Below are positions 17,298-26,198 of a stretch of 64,000 bases of DNA, in pieces. The stretch's first letter is position 1, and each line of letters begins with the position of its first letter. The stretch lies in the NCBI RefSeq assembly GCF_023630705.1, contig NZ_JALQEM010000037.1, positions 212,215 to 276,214 on the forward strand, given 5' to 3'. The position numbers and the translations under genes were made by a program. The DNA comes from Caballeronia sp. GAFFF1. GTDB taxonomy: Bacteria; Pseudomonadota; Gammaproteobacteria; Burkholderiales; Burkholderiaceae. The notes beneath the pieces were generated by a model. That model was not told the origin of the DNA, searched no databases, and was given only the letters and a program-made list of their open reading frames with translations.

Positions 17298-17908
17298 GAG
17301 GGCTGGTCCATTGCGGAGTGGGTTTTGTCGTGGATGTTGAACTCGGTTTTGGTGTGGCGACTCGTGACGGGGATGCAGGTAGGCACTACCGTGACGGACG
17401 GTAACACGAGTGTTTGCCGGATCGTTCGTATCGATTTCGGCAATGCGGTGACTAGTTCCGCATTGAAGGCTGGCTGCCAAGACCGGACGTGCGATTAGCG
17501 CCGCGGTGTCCCAGTCGTCGAGCGGGCTACCGTGCGTCAATAAAAGACGTGGATGCACCACATCAGCAGCTAGAACTGCGACGTGGATTACAACACGATC
17601 ATCGAGGAGCGGCGAGAGCAATTGAGGGCCGCTCGGCTGCGCACAGAAGAAGCGTGAGCGTCGCGCAGCACGTGCTCAAAGGCGGCGTCGTAACTTGGCG
17701 CTCGGAGTCAAAGGTGGCGTCGAACCGCTCACTGTTCGGGAACCGGGCTTTAATACGAGGAGGACGCAGGTCTGTCTTGTCATTTTTCTGGCTGTCGCGA
17801 TTTACTCTAATTGTTCTTAGTATCTGTACTTCAAAGTGCGCTGATCATACCGCGCAGCGGCAGTCGACTGGTCGACCGCGATGTGACGGTGTCCAACTAG
17901 TCCCGGTC
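17298..17908. other. Gene-free stretch beside the recombinase-like gene
   Basis: About 610 bp. One short frame near 17578-17648 (NTIIEERREQLRAARLRTEE then stop) looks like the tail of a lost protein, but no family could be named. No tRNA was seen, so no attachment site can be proposed for the recombinase-like gene on its right. Confidence 0.35.
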
Positions 17909-18841
17909 TCACAAGTCCGTGTGCTCGTCTGCTTTTTCCTCGATGGTCTGGCGCAGCCGAGTGGCGGTCCGGTGGCTGGACAATCCCATCAGGCTGCTTA
18001 CCTGCTCGTTGGACTTACCGCTGATGAGATGGCGTCGACCAAATGTGTTCCTCAGCAATCTAGGACTCTCGTCAGCCGCGGAAAGGTTGGCCGCATGCAA
18101 AGCGGATCGCACGCATTTGAGCATGGTGTCGGGCTGCATCGGTTTGCCGGCCGCCGTCGTAATGAACAGCCACTGAGTGGCGCAGAGTATTGAGCGCCGC
18201 CCGTCGGCGTATGCGCGGAGCACGTCGACTGCAAACGCATCTATCGGTACCCGGCGCGCGATGCGAGGTCCGTGCTTATCGACAAAGATGGTCGGACGGT
18301 CGTTGTCAGCGTCGAGGTCGTCGACCCGCAGTTGCCGAAGCTCGGCCGCAATCACCCCAGAGCCAAGAAGAAGGGCGACGATCGCGAGATTCCGCAGTTG
18401 CTTGAACGACTCGGGCTTCGCTGAGGCGATGAGGTCCTGCAACCGCGCGTCGTCCTCCGCAGACAGGTAGATAGGCGTCGGCTCGTCCTCTGGCCAGCTT
18501 TCGTTGTTGAGCATCGCGGCGGCTGGGTTATCCGCGCGTAGCTCCATGTTCACCAAGTGCCGGGTGAAGCGGTCGATCAACTTCAGGTAGCGCAGCCTCG
18601 TGGTTGTGCCGGGCGCGCAATTCCGCGCAAGGTCTGTGAAGAAGCCCTCGAGGTGGTCGGCGCCGAAGGTCGCGACGCTCTGCCGATGTGCGATGAGGTA
18701 GTCGTTGAACCGCGAGAACATCGAGCGGTGCTGGACGATTGACTGATCGGCGAACGCACGACGATCAGCACCGGTCGCTTCTTCGCGTTGCCATTGCGCG
18801 TAGGCTTCTTCTGGATCGGACAGCCACTGAACGTTGGTCAT
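17909..18841 (-). CDS. Tyrosine-recombinase-fold protein lacking most catalytic residues
   Basis: 310 residues from MTNVQWLSDP. It has a SAM-like N-terminal core-binding region (about 30-110) and a C-terminal catalytic-type fold (about 125-305). Aligned by eye with XerD, the catalytic positions are largely gone. The first Arg is Ile164 (GSGVIAAEL for GTGLRxSEL), the first His is Arg261 (RLLRNTF for HxLRHTF), the second His is Leu287 (GLSSHRT for GHSSxxT), and the Tyr falls on Leu296. Only Arg264 and possibly Lys189 remain. The frame is intact over the full length, so it may persist as a DNA-binding protein rather than a recombinase. It starts 33 bp after the deoxyribosyltransferase-like gene, so the pair is probably co-transcribed. 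Confidence 0.7.
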   Translation of the reverse strand: MTNVQWLSDPEEAYAQWQREEATGADRRAFADQSIVQHRSMFSRFNDYLIAHRQSVATFGADHLEGFFTDLARNCAPGTTTRLRYLKLIDRFTRHLVNMELRADNPAAAMLNNESWPEDEPTPIYLSAEDDARLQDLIASAKPESFKQLRNLAIVALLLGSGVIAAELRQLRVDDLDADNDRPTIFVDKHGPRIARRVPIDAFAVDVLRAYADGRRSILCATQWLFITTAAGKPMQPDTMLKCVRSALHAANLSAADESPRLLRNTFGRRHLISGKSNEQVSSLMGLSSHRTATRLRQTIEEKADEHTDL

Positions 18842-18874
18842 AAATCGATATACTGAGATTCGCCACACCGAAAC

Positions 18875-19505
18875 CTACAGCGAAGCTACCGCTTCGCCAA
18901 CCCCCAGCCGCCAAGCAAGATAGCCGGCTGGGCACACGCCTCCGGCACTGCTCACGGACGTCGCCTCGATGCGCTCGGCGAGCGTCTCGGCGTTGGACCG
19001 ATATCCCCATACCGGCTTTGCAAGCGCCACCGCAAACCCGACCTCAAACGCCGTCCCGCTGTCCGGCTCGCCCGGGCCTCGAAAACCATCCAGGTTCGCC
19101 ATGACGACGTCGGCAGAGCGGATCAGGTCAACGTTCGCGCTATAGATCGATCGGGCTGCTTCCTCGCCTTGGAGGCAGGAGGGCAACTGGCCATCAAGCG
19201 GATAAAGCCCAACGAAGCCGCGATCGCGGCAGAGCTGCTTGAGGTGTTCGCCGTGCGCTTTCGCGTCCTGCCGGAAGACATCGAAGCCAGCGAGGTAGAC
19301 GCGGGGCTCCTTCGCAGCGCGCTCGATGGGCAACGGGGCGGGGTCGAATTTGCCCTCTCGGACTCGGCGTTTGATGCGATTGAGTTGCCGCTTTACAGCC
19401 AAGAACGCTTTTGCCGAGGGTCGACGCGATTTGGTCGATCGGCAAACCCTGGTCCAGCAATTCCATCAGATCCCGCTGCGACTTCGTTGGACTTCTTTTC
19501 TGCAT
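18875..19505 (-). pseudogene. HTH + nucleoside deoxyribosyltransferase-like protein, frameshifted
   Basis: The C-terminal 150 residues carry the Nuc_deoxyrib_tr fold: RVYLAGFDVF, ANVDLIRSADVVMANLDGF and SGTAFEVGFAVALAKPVWGY (catalytic-type Asp/Glu). This reading frame has only a TTG start. The N-terminus reads QRDLMELLDQGLPIDQIA in the adjacent frame from an ATG at 19505. Joining the frames near 19393-19396 gives one smooth HTH (..IASTLGKSV-LAVKRQLNRIK..). The span is 631 bp, one base more than a multiple of three. So either one extra base has broken the gene, or only the short form is made. The intact protein would be about 209 residues. Confidence 0.65.
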
Positions 19506-19785
19506 CGGACGTCAGGATGATTGGCCCGCGTATGAGCTTACCAATAACCTTGCGCAGTCAAGTCAAACTGGCTCAGTTGCGACTCTCGCATAGTAGCAAA
19601 CCACCCGAGAAACGGCGCTACAACGCCAAACTTCGCCCGCAGCCCTTCGGCAGCGAGAGTTCTCGCGCAAAAGGGAGTAGTCAAGGACCGTGGGGTGTTC
19701 CCCTAGTCAAGTAGCCGGCGGACCTGCCGTTAGAAACTTGAGCGCCGCGCGTCGCGGCGACCGCAACCATGCCTTGGAATCCAGG

Positions 19786-21474
19786 ATGAAAGTTTCTACC
19801 CGGCTCGCACTGCTTGCCATTACCGCCCTTATCGCGTTGATTGCGATAGGAGGGTATAGCGTCTACAGCGTGCGTCGCGCCATGCTCGAAGACAAGCGTG
19901 CTCAGATCGTCAATATGTTGAAGATGGCTGAGCACCTCGCGGAGTATTACCACCAGCAGGAAGTAGCCGGTGCGATGACCACCGAGCAAGCGCAGACCGC
20001 GACGAAGACCGCCTTGAACAGGATGAACTATTCCGATCAGAGCTACTACTGGGCCCGCCTGCAGGACGGCACTTCGCTTGTGCATCGGAAGCAGGAAAAC
20101 ATCGGCAAAGTCTTCCTCGGCAAGGCGCCAGACGGACGGCCTGACACGGAGCTATATCGCGAGATGCTCGATAAGGAGCACATCCCTGTCATGATGGTGG
20201 TGACGGCCCACCCATCGACCGGCGTGATGACGGGCAAGATGAACGGCATCGTCGAGTTCAAACCTTGGGGCTGGTGGATCGGCACGGGATTTTTCACCGA
20301 CGATATCAGTGCAACGTTCCTTCACACGACGCTGCAGATCAGCGGCTTAATTGCGCTGGCACTTGCGGCCATTGCAGCATTGGCGTGGAAGACGATTAGG
20401 AACGTCACGGGAGAGCTCGGCGGCGAACCGCAGTTTGCAGCGCGCGTCGTTCGAGAAATTGCAGCCGGCGACCTCAGTTCCCCGACGGTGCTCAAGGACG
20501 GTGATGACCGCAGCCTTCTTGCGGCAGTGGAGCACATGCGTCGCGGTCTGCAAGATATGGTGACCACGATCCGTACAAGCTCGGAGGCCGTCACGGGCGG
20601 TGCCGTTGAGATTGCGGCCGGCAACACCGACCTGTCCAGCCGCACGGAGCAGCAGGCTGCGTCGCTGCAAGAAACCGCGGCGAGCATGGAAGAGCTCACC
20701 GCGACCGTTAAGCAGAACTCCGAAAACGCTCAGCAAGCGAGCGGGTTGGCTGAGAACGCGAACGCCGTGGCGAACGAGGGAAGCGCAATCATTGGTCAAG
20801 TCATCGAGACGATGGATTCGATCGAGCAGAGCTCGGGCAAGATCACCGAAATTATCGGGATGATCGAAGGTATCGCATTCCAGACCAACATCCTCGCACT
20901 CAACGCGGCAGTGGAAGCCGCACGCGCAGGTGAGCAGGGCCGCGGCTTCGCCGTCGTTGCGAGCGAAGTCCGGAACCTCGCACAGCGTTCGTCGACCGCC
21001 GCCAAAGAAATCAAGGACCTTATTGAGACGTCTGGCAGTCGCGTACATGAGGGAACCGTGCTCGTCGCACAGGCCAGTGAGACGATGAAACGGGTTGGTA
21101 CGGCGATACAGAGAGTCAACGACATCATGGGCGAAATCGCGTCCGCCTCCAACGAACAAAGCCGCGGCATCGAGCAAGTGAACCAGGCCATCTCTCAGAT
21201 GGACGAGGTCACGCAGCAAAACGCGGCGCTCGTTGAGGAAGCAGCGGCGGCGGCCGGTTCGATGGAGGACCAAGCGAAACAACTAACCGCGGCCGTTGCA
21301 GTGTTCCGTACGGCGCAGACTCCCGTCGTCCCAACGAAGAAAAGTTACGAAGGCCAGACGACTCGACCGTCGCCCGCAAAACGAACGTCGGCGACCGCCC
21401 GCGCGGTAAAGCCGGCGGCCCCTGCGCCGGTTGTAGCCAGCGCGGCGGCTGACGGTGAGTGGTCGACCTTCTGA
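19786..21474 (+). CDS. Methyl-accepting chemotaxis protein, sCache_2 sensor
   Basis: 562 residues from the ATG at 19786. TM1 is at about 5-27. The periplasmic single Cache domain follows (about 30-185), with YYWARLQDG and FKPWGWWIGTGFFTDDI typical of sCache_2. TM2 is about 190-212, then HAMP and a signalling domain with the hairpin tip GIAFQTNILALNAAVEAARA. The C-terminus is EWSTF, an xWxxF pentapeptide of the type that tethers CheR/CheB, so it may act as a high-abundance-type receptor. It should sense a small organic acid. It lies in a chemotaxis-rich stretch with CheV and a second receptor but without cheA/W/Y. Confidence 0.92.
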   Translation: MKVSTRLALLAITALIALIAIGGYSVYSVRRAMLEDKRAQIVNMLKMAEHLAEYYHQQEVAGAMTTEQAQTATKTALNRMNYSDQSYYWARLQDGTSLVHRKQENIGKVFLGKAPDGRPDTELYREMLDKEHIPVMMVVTAHPSTGVMTGKMNGIVEFKPWGWWIGTGFFTDDISATFLHTTLQISGLIALALAAIAALAWKTIRNVTGELGGEPQFAARVVREIAAGDLSSPTVLKDGDDRSLLAAVEHMRRGLQDMVTTIRTSSEAVTGGAVEIAAGNTDLSSRTEQQAASLQETAASMEELTATVKQNSENAQQASGLAENANAVANEGSAIIGQVIETMDSIEQSSGKITEIIGMIEGIAFQTNILALNAAVEAARAGEQGRGFAVVASEVRNLAQRSSTAAKEIKDLIETSGSRVHEGTVLVAQASETMKRVGTAIQRVNDIMGEIASASNEQSRGIEQVNQAISQMDEVTQQNAALVEEAAAAAGSMEDQAKQLTAAVAVFRTAQTPVVPTKKSYEGQTTRPSPAKRTSATARAVKPAAPAPVVASAAADGEWSTF

Positions 21475-21636
21475 GGTCGGAGGTCTCCGCACCGCTAGGG
21501 AGCCTGCGCCTTGGTGCGCAGGCACGCGCACCAGAGGCGCGTCAACGGCTAAACATCCTGGCCGCCGCGCCTTTATCACGCGAAGGCGGGCGCATCAGCC
21601 TTCAACGGATCGAAGAAACAGCGAGCTTCACAAGCA

Positions 21637-22140
21637 ATGACGATAGGCGAAGAAACGACAATCTACGTTCAATTACAGATCGACGTGTACGGCGGTTGCA
21701 TTGAGCTAATGAGCAGAGACGTCAGCGAGGCAGAGGCGCGTCGCATGTTCGGCAAGGTCGTGGCCGACCCTCGATCGGTGAAAGGAGATATCGCTACGCT
21801 GCTTGCGACGGAAACACGCGGCGACACCCTGCTATTGGGTTACTCGGTGCCCGGCCTTCGCGGTCGTCACGGCACGGTTGAGTTTGCCCTTGAGCATGCA
21901 ATCGATGCTGCCGAGAAGTATTTCGGCTTTCCGGCCGATGAACTACACGCAGCGCTCCGACCTGCTAATGTCTCCGCGCTGATCGATGAGCGCGAACGCG
22001 GCATGGCGACTCTTCAAGACGAATTTCCTGAACTGGCCGAACTCTACGAGGCGTTCGTCGATGCCGTCGACGACTTAAGGGAAGACCTGCCGCACGAGGT
22101 GACGCGAGAGATTGCGCTCAACCGTGGAGCGCTGCACTAA
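21637..22140 (+). CDS. Conserved-looking hypothetical protein
   Basis: 167 residues, acidic, no transmembrane segment or signal peptide. The N-terminal half is beta-rich and the C-terminal half is helical (ELAELYEAFVDAVDDLREDL). Codon use is like that of its neighbours and the frame is uninterrupted, which favours a real gene, but the ribosome-binding site is weak. No family recognised. It lies between a chemoreceptor and a convergent Crp/Fnr regulator. Confidence 0.55.
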   Translation: MTIGEETTIYVQLQIDVYGGCIELMSRDVSEAEARRMFGKVVADPRSVKGDIATLLATETRGDTLLLGYSVPGLRGRHGTVEFALEHAIDAAEKYFGFPADELHAALRPANVSALIDERERGMATLQDEFPELAELYEAFVDAVDDLREDLPHEVTREIALNRGALH

Positions 22141-22211
22141 AGAGCTGCGTCACTAGCGTGAGGCAAGGCGCGACACCCGATCGCGCCGTCTCATAATCGC
22201 GCCTAGTTAGG

Positions 22212-22946
22212 CTACGCAAATGCATCCGCCTGACGCGTCCCCGGCAGCATCCGATCGAACTCGCGCTTGACGATGCCGTAGCATTCGCACGAGCGTGCTT
22301 CGAGTGCCGCCCGGTCAAGCAGCCTGATGCACCCGCGCGTGTTGTGAAGAACTCCGGCCTCGTGCAGCTTGCCAACCGCTTCGGTTACCCCTTCGCGACG
22401 CACACCGAGCATGTCAGCGATCGATTGCTGCGTCACCCGCATCTCGTCGGACCGTACACGGTCCGCTTGAAGCAGGAGCCACCGGCACACTTGCTTGCTC
22501 AACGCGTGATGACGATTGCACGCGGCGGTTCGAGCGACTTGGGTGAGCAGCGCTTGCATGTAAAGAAGCGTAATGCGCCGGAGCAGGTCCGAGCGGGCGA
22601 AGTGCGCCTTCAGAGCACTGGCGGTCATGCGATACGCCGAGCCCGCTACCTGGACCTGCACGCGAGTGGGCATGGTATCCCCGCCGGTCAACACCGGCAC
22701 GCCAGTCATACCTTCGCGTCCGATTGCCGCCACCTCGACGCTGCCGCCGTCTTCCATCGTGTGCAACAGCGTGATGACTGCCGTCGTCGGGAAGTACACG
22801 TGGTGAATGCGTTTGCCCGAGTCGCACAGAAGCTGCCCTGCGCGCAGTTGAACCAGTTCAAGGTCGGCTGCGACGGACTCCCATTCGTTCGAGGGAAGGG
22901 CGCCCAGCAAATGATTGCCGTGAAGGTCGGACTTGAATGTCAGCAT
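22212..22946 (-). CDS. Crp/Fnr-family regulator
   Basis: 244 residues. A cyclic-nucleotide-binding-like beta roll spans about 15-140 (AGQLLCDSGKRIHHVYFPTT, then DGGSVEVAAIGREGM). The C-terminal winged HTH is at about 155-225, with recognition helix MRVTQQSIADMLGVRREGVT. There is no FNR-type N-terminal Cys cluster, and the nucleotide-phosphate loop is not canonical, so the signal is unknown. It belongs to the group common in Burkholderia and rhizobia. A palindrome 50 bp upstream suggests autoregulation. Confidence 0.88.
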   Translation of the reverse strand: MLTFKSDLHGNHLLGALPSNEWESVAADLELVQLRAGQLLCDSGKRIHHVYFPTTAVITLLHTMEDGGSVEVAAIGREGMTGVPVLTGGDTMPTRVQVQVAGSAYRMTASALKAHFARSDLLRRITLLYMQALLTQVARTAACNRHHALSKQVCRWLLLQADRVRSDEMRVTQQSIADMLGVRREGVTEAVGKLHEAGVLHNTRGCIRLLDRAALEARSCECYGIVKREFDRMLPGTRQADAFA

Positions 22947-22996
22947 TGGTCTCTCGTCTTGTCGCGCTGTAGTTTGCTGCGGCCGCGTTTCGTGTT

Positions 22997-23016
22997 CTGA
23001 TCGGTAATCCGATCAG
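22997..23016. promoter_or_regulatory. Inverted repeat upstream of the Crp/Fnr gene
   Basis: CTGATCGG-TAAT-CCGATCAG: perfect 8-bp arms around a 4-base spacer, centred about 60 bp upstream of the Crp/Fnr start. The TGAT..ATCA core resembles Fnr/Crp-family half-sites (TTGAT-N4-ATCAA), which makes it a plausible self-binding operator. Confidence 0.55.
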
Positions 23017-23476
23017 CCGAAGTCTTGCGGCCGACCCCGTAGCACCGTGGCGCTGTCTGCTGATGAACAGGCCATTCTCAATGTGCTTCGTCGTAGATAA
23101 GCGAGACCCGTGCCATGGCGCGGTAAAGCTCATACCAGCAGGGGAAAGGGCGCTACTGGGTGAGAACGCCGCGAGGCTGCGACGTCTATTTGATTCATTC
23201 ATGAGGAGGCGGTAGCTTACCCATGATCGCCGAGCGGACCTAAGACCGTTACTTTCGGAAAACTTTTTAACGTTTGCGACGGCCAAAAAGCCCGATGAAA
23301 CGCGTCGAGCCGTTGTTGCGTGGGAAGTTAAGTCGCCTCTTAAAATTGTTTCAAGATTGAGTCGAGGTCGCCCGCTGTCGTTACGGCCGCTGGCTCGCAG
23401 CCAGTCCACGCGTTAGCGAGAAACGTTGCACTTTTGCGCGATTGTTGCCATTTGCTACCGGTCCAATTGCCGCCCT
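23017..23476. other. Intergenic region without a convincing gene
   Basis: About 460 bp between the Crp/Fnr promoter and the small gene behind cheV. Open frames here have no start signal or recognisable motif, and I treat them as chance. Confidence 0.4.
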
Positions 23477-23791
23477 TCACCCTACCTGCAGGCGCCACGT
23501 CTTGTTCGGTGAACCATCGATCGACTTCTCGAAGCCACTGTCGAACACCCAAGTCCAAGGCGGCCGGGAAGGGCGCTCGTCCGGTGCGGCTTCGAGCTGC
23601 TGTGCAAACGCCAGCGCCTGCTCCGCATTGGCGAAGAAGCGCACGTCGCCGATCACCACGTTGTACAGCGGCATCGACGCGTCAACCAGAAAGAGCGTTA
23701 TCTTCCTGGCTGCATCTATCTGCCACACCGCGCTCGTTCCGATGCTGTAGGGGAATCGTCGCGACGCTTTCGGATCGGGCGCCTGGTTCAT
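23477..23791 (-). CDS. Small protein coupled to cheV, unknown function
   Basis: 104 residues, no membrane segment. It contains YSIGTSAVWQIDAARKITLF and ANAEQALAFAQQLEAAPDE, giving a mixed alpha/beta pattern. Its ATG overlaps the cheV stop region by four bases (23788-23791), so translation is probably coupled. No family recognised. The tight linkage suggests a role in, or regulation with, chemotaxis signalling. Confidence 0.6.
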   Translation of the reverse strand: MNQAPDPKASRRFPYSIGTSAVWQIDAARKITLFLVDASMPLYNVVIGDVRFFANAEQALAFAQQLEAAPDERPSRPPWTWVFDSGFEKSIDGSPNKTWRLQVG

Positions 23792-24765
23792 ACAGCTGCC
23801 TCGGCCATGGCATTGCGCATCACCTCCGCGAGTTCCGACGCGACAAACTTTGCGACGTACGCGTTTGCACCGACCTTTCGCACGTGCTGTTCGTTCGCCG
23901 AGCCCGAAAGCGACGAATGAATTACGACGGGGATCCTTTGAAGGTCGGCGGCTGCTTTGATCTTTCGCGTAAGCGTGAAGCCATCCATCTCGGGCATTTC
24001 GAGATCTGTGAGCACGAGCGCAATGTCGTCGGTGACTTTGCGGCCTTCTTGAGCGGCCTTCTCACCGGCCCGTTCGAGCACTTCCCACGCCTCTTTTCCT
24101 GTTTTCGCCATGATGAATGGAACGCCCATCGCGTTCAGGCTCTCTTCGATCAGCGCGCGCGCGACGCCGGAGTCGTCTGCGGCCAGCACTTTCGCGCCGC
24201 GCGGAAGGGCAAGACGTCCGGTGTTGTCCACGGTGATCTCCGGCTCGCTCGAAGGAAGGACGTCGCGCAGAATCTGTTCGACGTCGAGCACCTGAGCGAG
24301 CCGCCCGCCGGCCTGCGCGTCCAGACGAGCGATGCTAGTCACTGCTCGGCCCGTGGAATGACCCTCTGCCGAAAGCACGCGGCTCCAGTCCAAGCGAACA
24401 ATGTCATCAACCTCCTCAACAGCGAAGCCTTGCGTCGTGCGCGCGAACTCGGTTACCAGGAGGATCCTGCTTTTGCCGCGAGTGACGCAGCCGGTGACGG
24501 CCGCCAGATCGATGACCGGGATGATCTCGCCGCGCACATCAACTACACCAAGCACCTTTTCCGATGAACCGGCGAGCTCGGTCAAAGTCGGCATCTCAAC
24601 AATCTCGCGGATCTTGAATACGTTGATGCCGTAAAGCTCACGCTCTCCGGTTCGCGGGGCGCTTCCCAAGCGAAAGAGCAGCAGCTCGAACATGTTGTTG
24701 CCCGCAAGCCTTACTCGCTGCTCAATATCGTGGTCGTTGTTGGTCATTCGCTGCGCCTCAGTCAT
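23788..24765 (-). CDS. cheV: Chemotaxis protein CheV (CheW-receiver fusion)
   Basis: 325 residues. The CheW-like domain spans about 20-165 (LYGINVFKIREIVEMPTLTE, then GVVDVRGEIIPVIDLA). The response-regulator receiver spans about 190-320, with the acidic pair in LAADDSG, the phosphoacceptor Asp in VLTDLEMPEMDG, and Lys in AYVAKF. CheV couples receptors to CheA and can act as a phosphate sink or adaptor. It lies between two chemoreceptor genes and overlaps a small downstream gene by 4 bp. No cheA is in the window, so the core pathway is elsewhere. Confidence 0.93.
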   Translation of the reverse strand: MTEAQRMTNNDHDIEQRVRLAGNNMFELLLFRLGSAPRTGERELYGINVFKIREIVEMPTLTELAGSSEKVLGVVDVRGEIIPVIDLAAVTGCVTRGKSRILLVTEFARTTQGFAVEEVDDIVRLDWSRVLSAEGHSTGRAVTSIARLDAQAGGRLAQVLDVEQILRDVLPSSEPEITVDNTGRLALPRGAKVLAADDSGVARALIEESLNAMGVPFIMAKTGKEAWEVLERAGEKAAQEGRKVTDDIALVLTDLEMPEMDGFTLTRKIKAAADLQRIPVVIHSSLSGSANEQHVRKVGANAYVAKFVASELAEVMRNAMAEAAV

Positions 24766-24948
24766 CGGAAGGTTTTTTCAGTACTCCTCTATCGGCATGT
24801 TGCCCGCCGATATTGATGCGGGTATACGCAACAACGGCAGCTTACGAAGCCTGCATAGAGGAATATGTACCGATAGAGCCGCACACGCGGGCCGTCGCCC
24901 GCAAGAACCGTGGCATAGTGCGGGACGTCAGATAACCCAGGCGAGAAA

Positions 24949-25548
24949 ATGACGACCCTCTCAAACATTGAAGAAAGGATTAGGAAATTGCAGGCTCGAG
25001 CAGACGCGGTTCAAAAGAAGCAGGCCATTGCTGCCGTCGCAAAAATTCATTCGCTCATGAAAGAGCACGGCCTGACAATCGACGACCTGACTGATCGAGG
25101 TAGAGCTGGCGCAGGAAAGGACTCGGCCAACGCTGCGCTAGCTGCGACCGGCAAATATCGCGATCCGAAGACGGGCGCAACGTGGAGCGGTCGAGGCCGA
25201 GCGCCGGCATGGATAGCAAACGCTAAGAATCGTGCGAAATTCCTCGTCTCTGCGGCAGTTGAGCCTAACGATAGGGACTCGGGCAAGCGCACGGGAAACT
25301 ACCCCCGCGGTCCGCAACCGGCGAAGTACCGAGATCCCAAATCGGGAGCAGAGTGGAGCGGCCGCGACAAGGCGCCGGGATGGTTGGCATCGGTGAAGGA
25401 CAGGACCAAGTTTCTGATCTCCACTGCTGATACCAAAGCGGCTGGCACTAAGAAGCCGAAGTCAAAAACGAGCGCCACGCCGGCGCGCTCAAGCAAGGCC
25501 GCAAAGACGCCCCACGCGGCAAAGGCGCCCCGCGCGAAGCGGACATAG
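24949..25548 (+). CDS. H-NS family protein with two DNA-binding domains
   Basis: 199 residues. The N-terminal coiled-coil-like oligomerisation helix covers about 1-45. Two H-NS-type DNA-binding domains follow: YRDPKTGATWSGRGRAP (from 70) and YRDPKSGAEWSGRDKAP (from 127). A Lys/Ala-rich, histone-H1-like tail completes the protein (about 160-199). Ordinary Burkholderia H-NS proteins have about 100 residues and one such domain. The duplicated domain plus basic tail suggests stronger or bridging DNA binding. Likely a nucleoid-associated silencer of AT-rich acquired DNA. Confidence 0.9.
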   Translation: MTTLSNIEERIRKLQARADAVQKKQAIAAVAKIHSLMKEHGLTIDDLTDRGRAGAGKDSANAALAATGKYRDPKTGATWSGRGRAPAWIANAKNRAKFLVSAAVEPNDRDSGKRTGNYPRGPQPAKYRDPKSGAEWSGRDKAPGWLASVKDRTKFLISTADTKAAGTKKPKSKTSATPARSSKAAKTPHAAKAPRAKRT

Positions 25549-25709
25549 TCGCGCAGGGTGGGGAGTCTTTTTTCTCTAGAGAAGGCCAAGCCGTCAGCGG
25601 ACCGGTCGCCAACGCGTGCTTACCTGCTGGTCTTGAAGACGGCCATCGTTGCGCGCAGCCGTTTCTGAGGTGGGCCGCCGGAGATTGCGCCAATGCGTCA
25701 GGCCAAAAC

Positions 25710-26021
25710 CTAGTCGGTCGAGAGTCGTGACAAAAGCACGTTCTCGGCGTCAGCGAGAAGGATGCGTGCGTACTCCGAGATGAAAACATCGTCTCGGTGA
25801 TCTGCGCGCCCGAGAACCACAGGATGAAGGCGTCGTGCCTCTACAGCGAATGCAGCGCGCGCGTCCGCGCCGGTGAATTCGACGTCGGCGACGATCTTCT
25901 CAGCTACATCGTGGATCTCGCCGACGCGCTTGCCGTCGCTAGTAAGGATGACAGCAGTTGCGTTAATGCCGCGGTGTGTTTCTTTAAAGACGATGCTCGA
26001 AGCGTCGATGCTGAATGCCAT
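25710..26021 (-). CDS. Hypothetical protein
   Basis: 103 residues from MAFSIDASSIVF; nine more residues are possible upstream. Soluble, mixed alpha/beta (GKRVGEIHDVAEKIVADVEF, then EYARILLADAENVLLSRL). No recognised family. The composition resembles neighbouring coding DNA. It lies downstream of the second chemoreceptor on the same strand, separated from it by a strong hairpin. Confidence 0.5.
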   Translation of the reverse strand: MAFSIDASSIVFKETHRGINATAVILTSDGKRVGEIHDVAEKIVADVEFTGADARAAFAVEARRLHPVVLGRADHRDDVFISEYARILLADAENVLLSRLSTD

Positions 26022-26124
26022 GTGGTTGAATCCTGAAGTTTCGGCCAAGCAGGATTGCTTGACCAGTTCCCCTCAGGCTACTGCCCGCTGGCAGAAGTCA
26101 AGGCGGCAGACGCGTGACGTTCGT

Positions 26125-26163
26125 GACCGGGCAAGTGGAAGGTCGTTGCCTTCGTGCCCGGTC
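26125..26163. terminator. Strong hairpin after the second chemoreceptor gene
   Basis: GACCGGGCA (26125-26133) pairs perfectly with TGCCCGGTC (26155-26163), with an inner GAAGG/CCTTC stem. It begins 36 bp past the chemoreceptor stop. There is no U-run on the minus strand, so it may be a processing or 3'-stabilising hairpin rather than a full terminator. Confidence 0.5.
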
Positions 26164-26198
26164 GCCACGTCTCGTGACAGGAGCGCCTACGGCCGACC

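Noticed and set aside
22168..22189. GGCGCGA/TCGCGCC hairpin as terminator between convergent genes
   Set aside because: Only 7 bp and no T-run; such stems are common by chance at this GC content.
22858..23409. A 183-codon minus-strand open frame upstream of the Crp/Fnr gene
   Set aside because: Composition is Arg/Ser-rich as in chance frames of GC-rich DNA, it overlaps the Crp/Fnr gene start, and shows no motif.
23340..23558. A 72-codon minus-strand open frame behind the cheV-linked small gene
   Set aside because: It overlaps that gene out of frame and has no features; probably chance.
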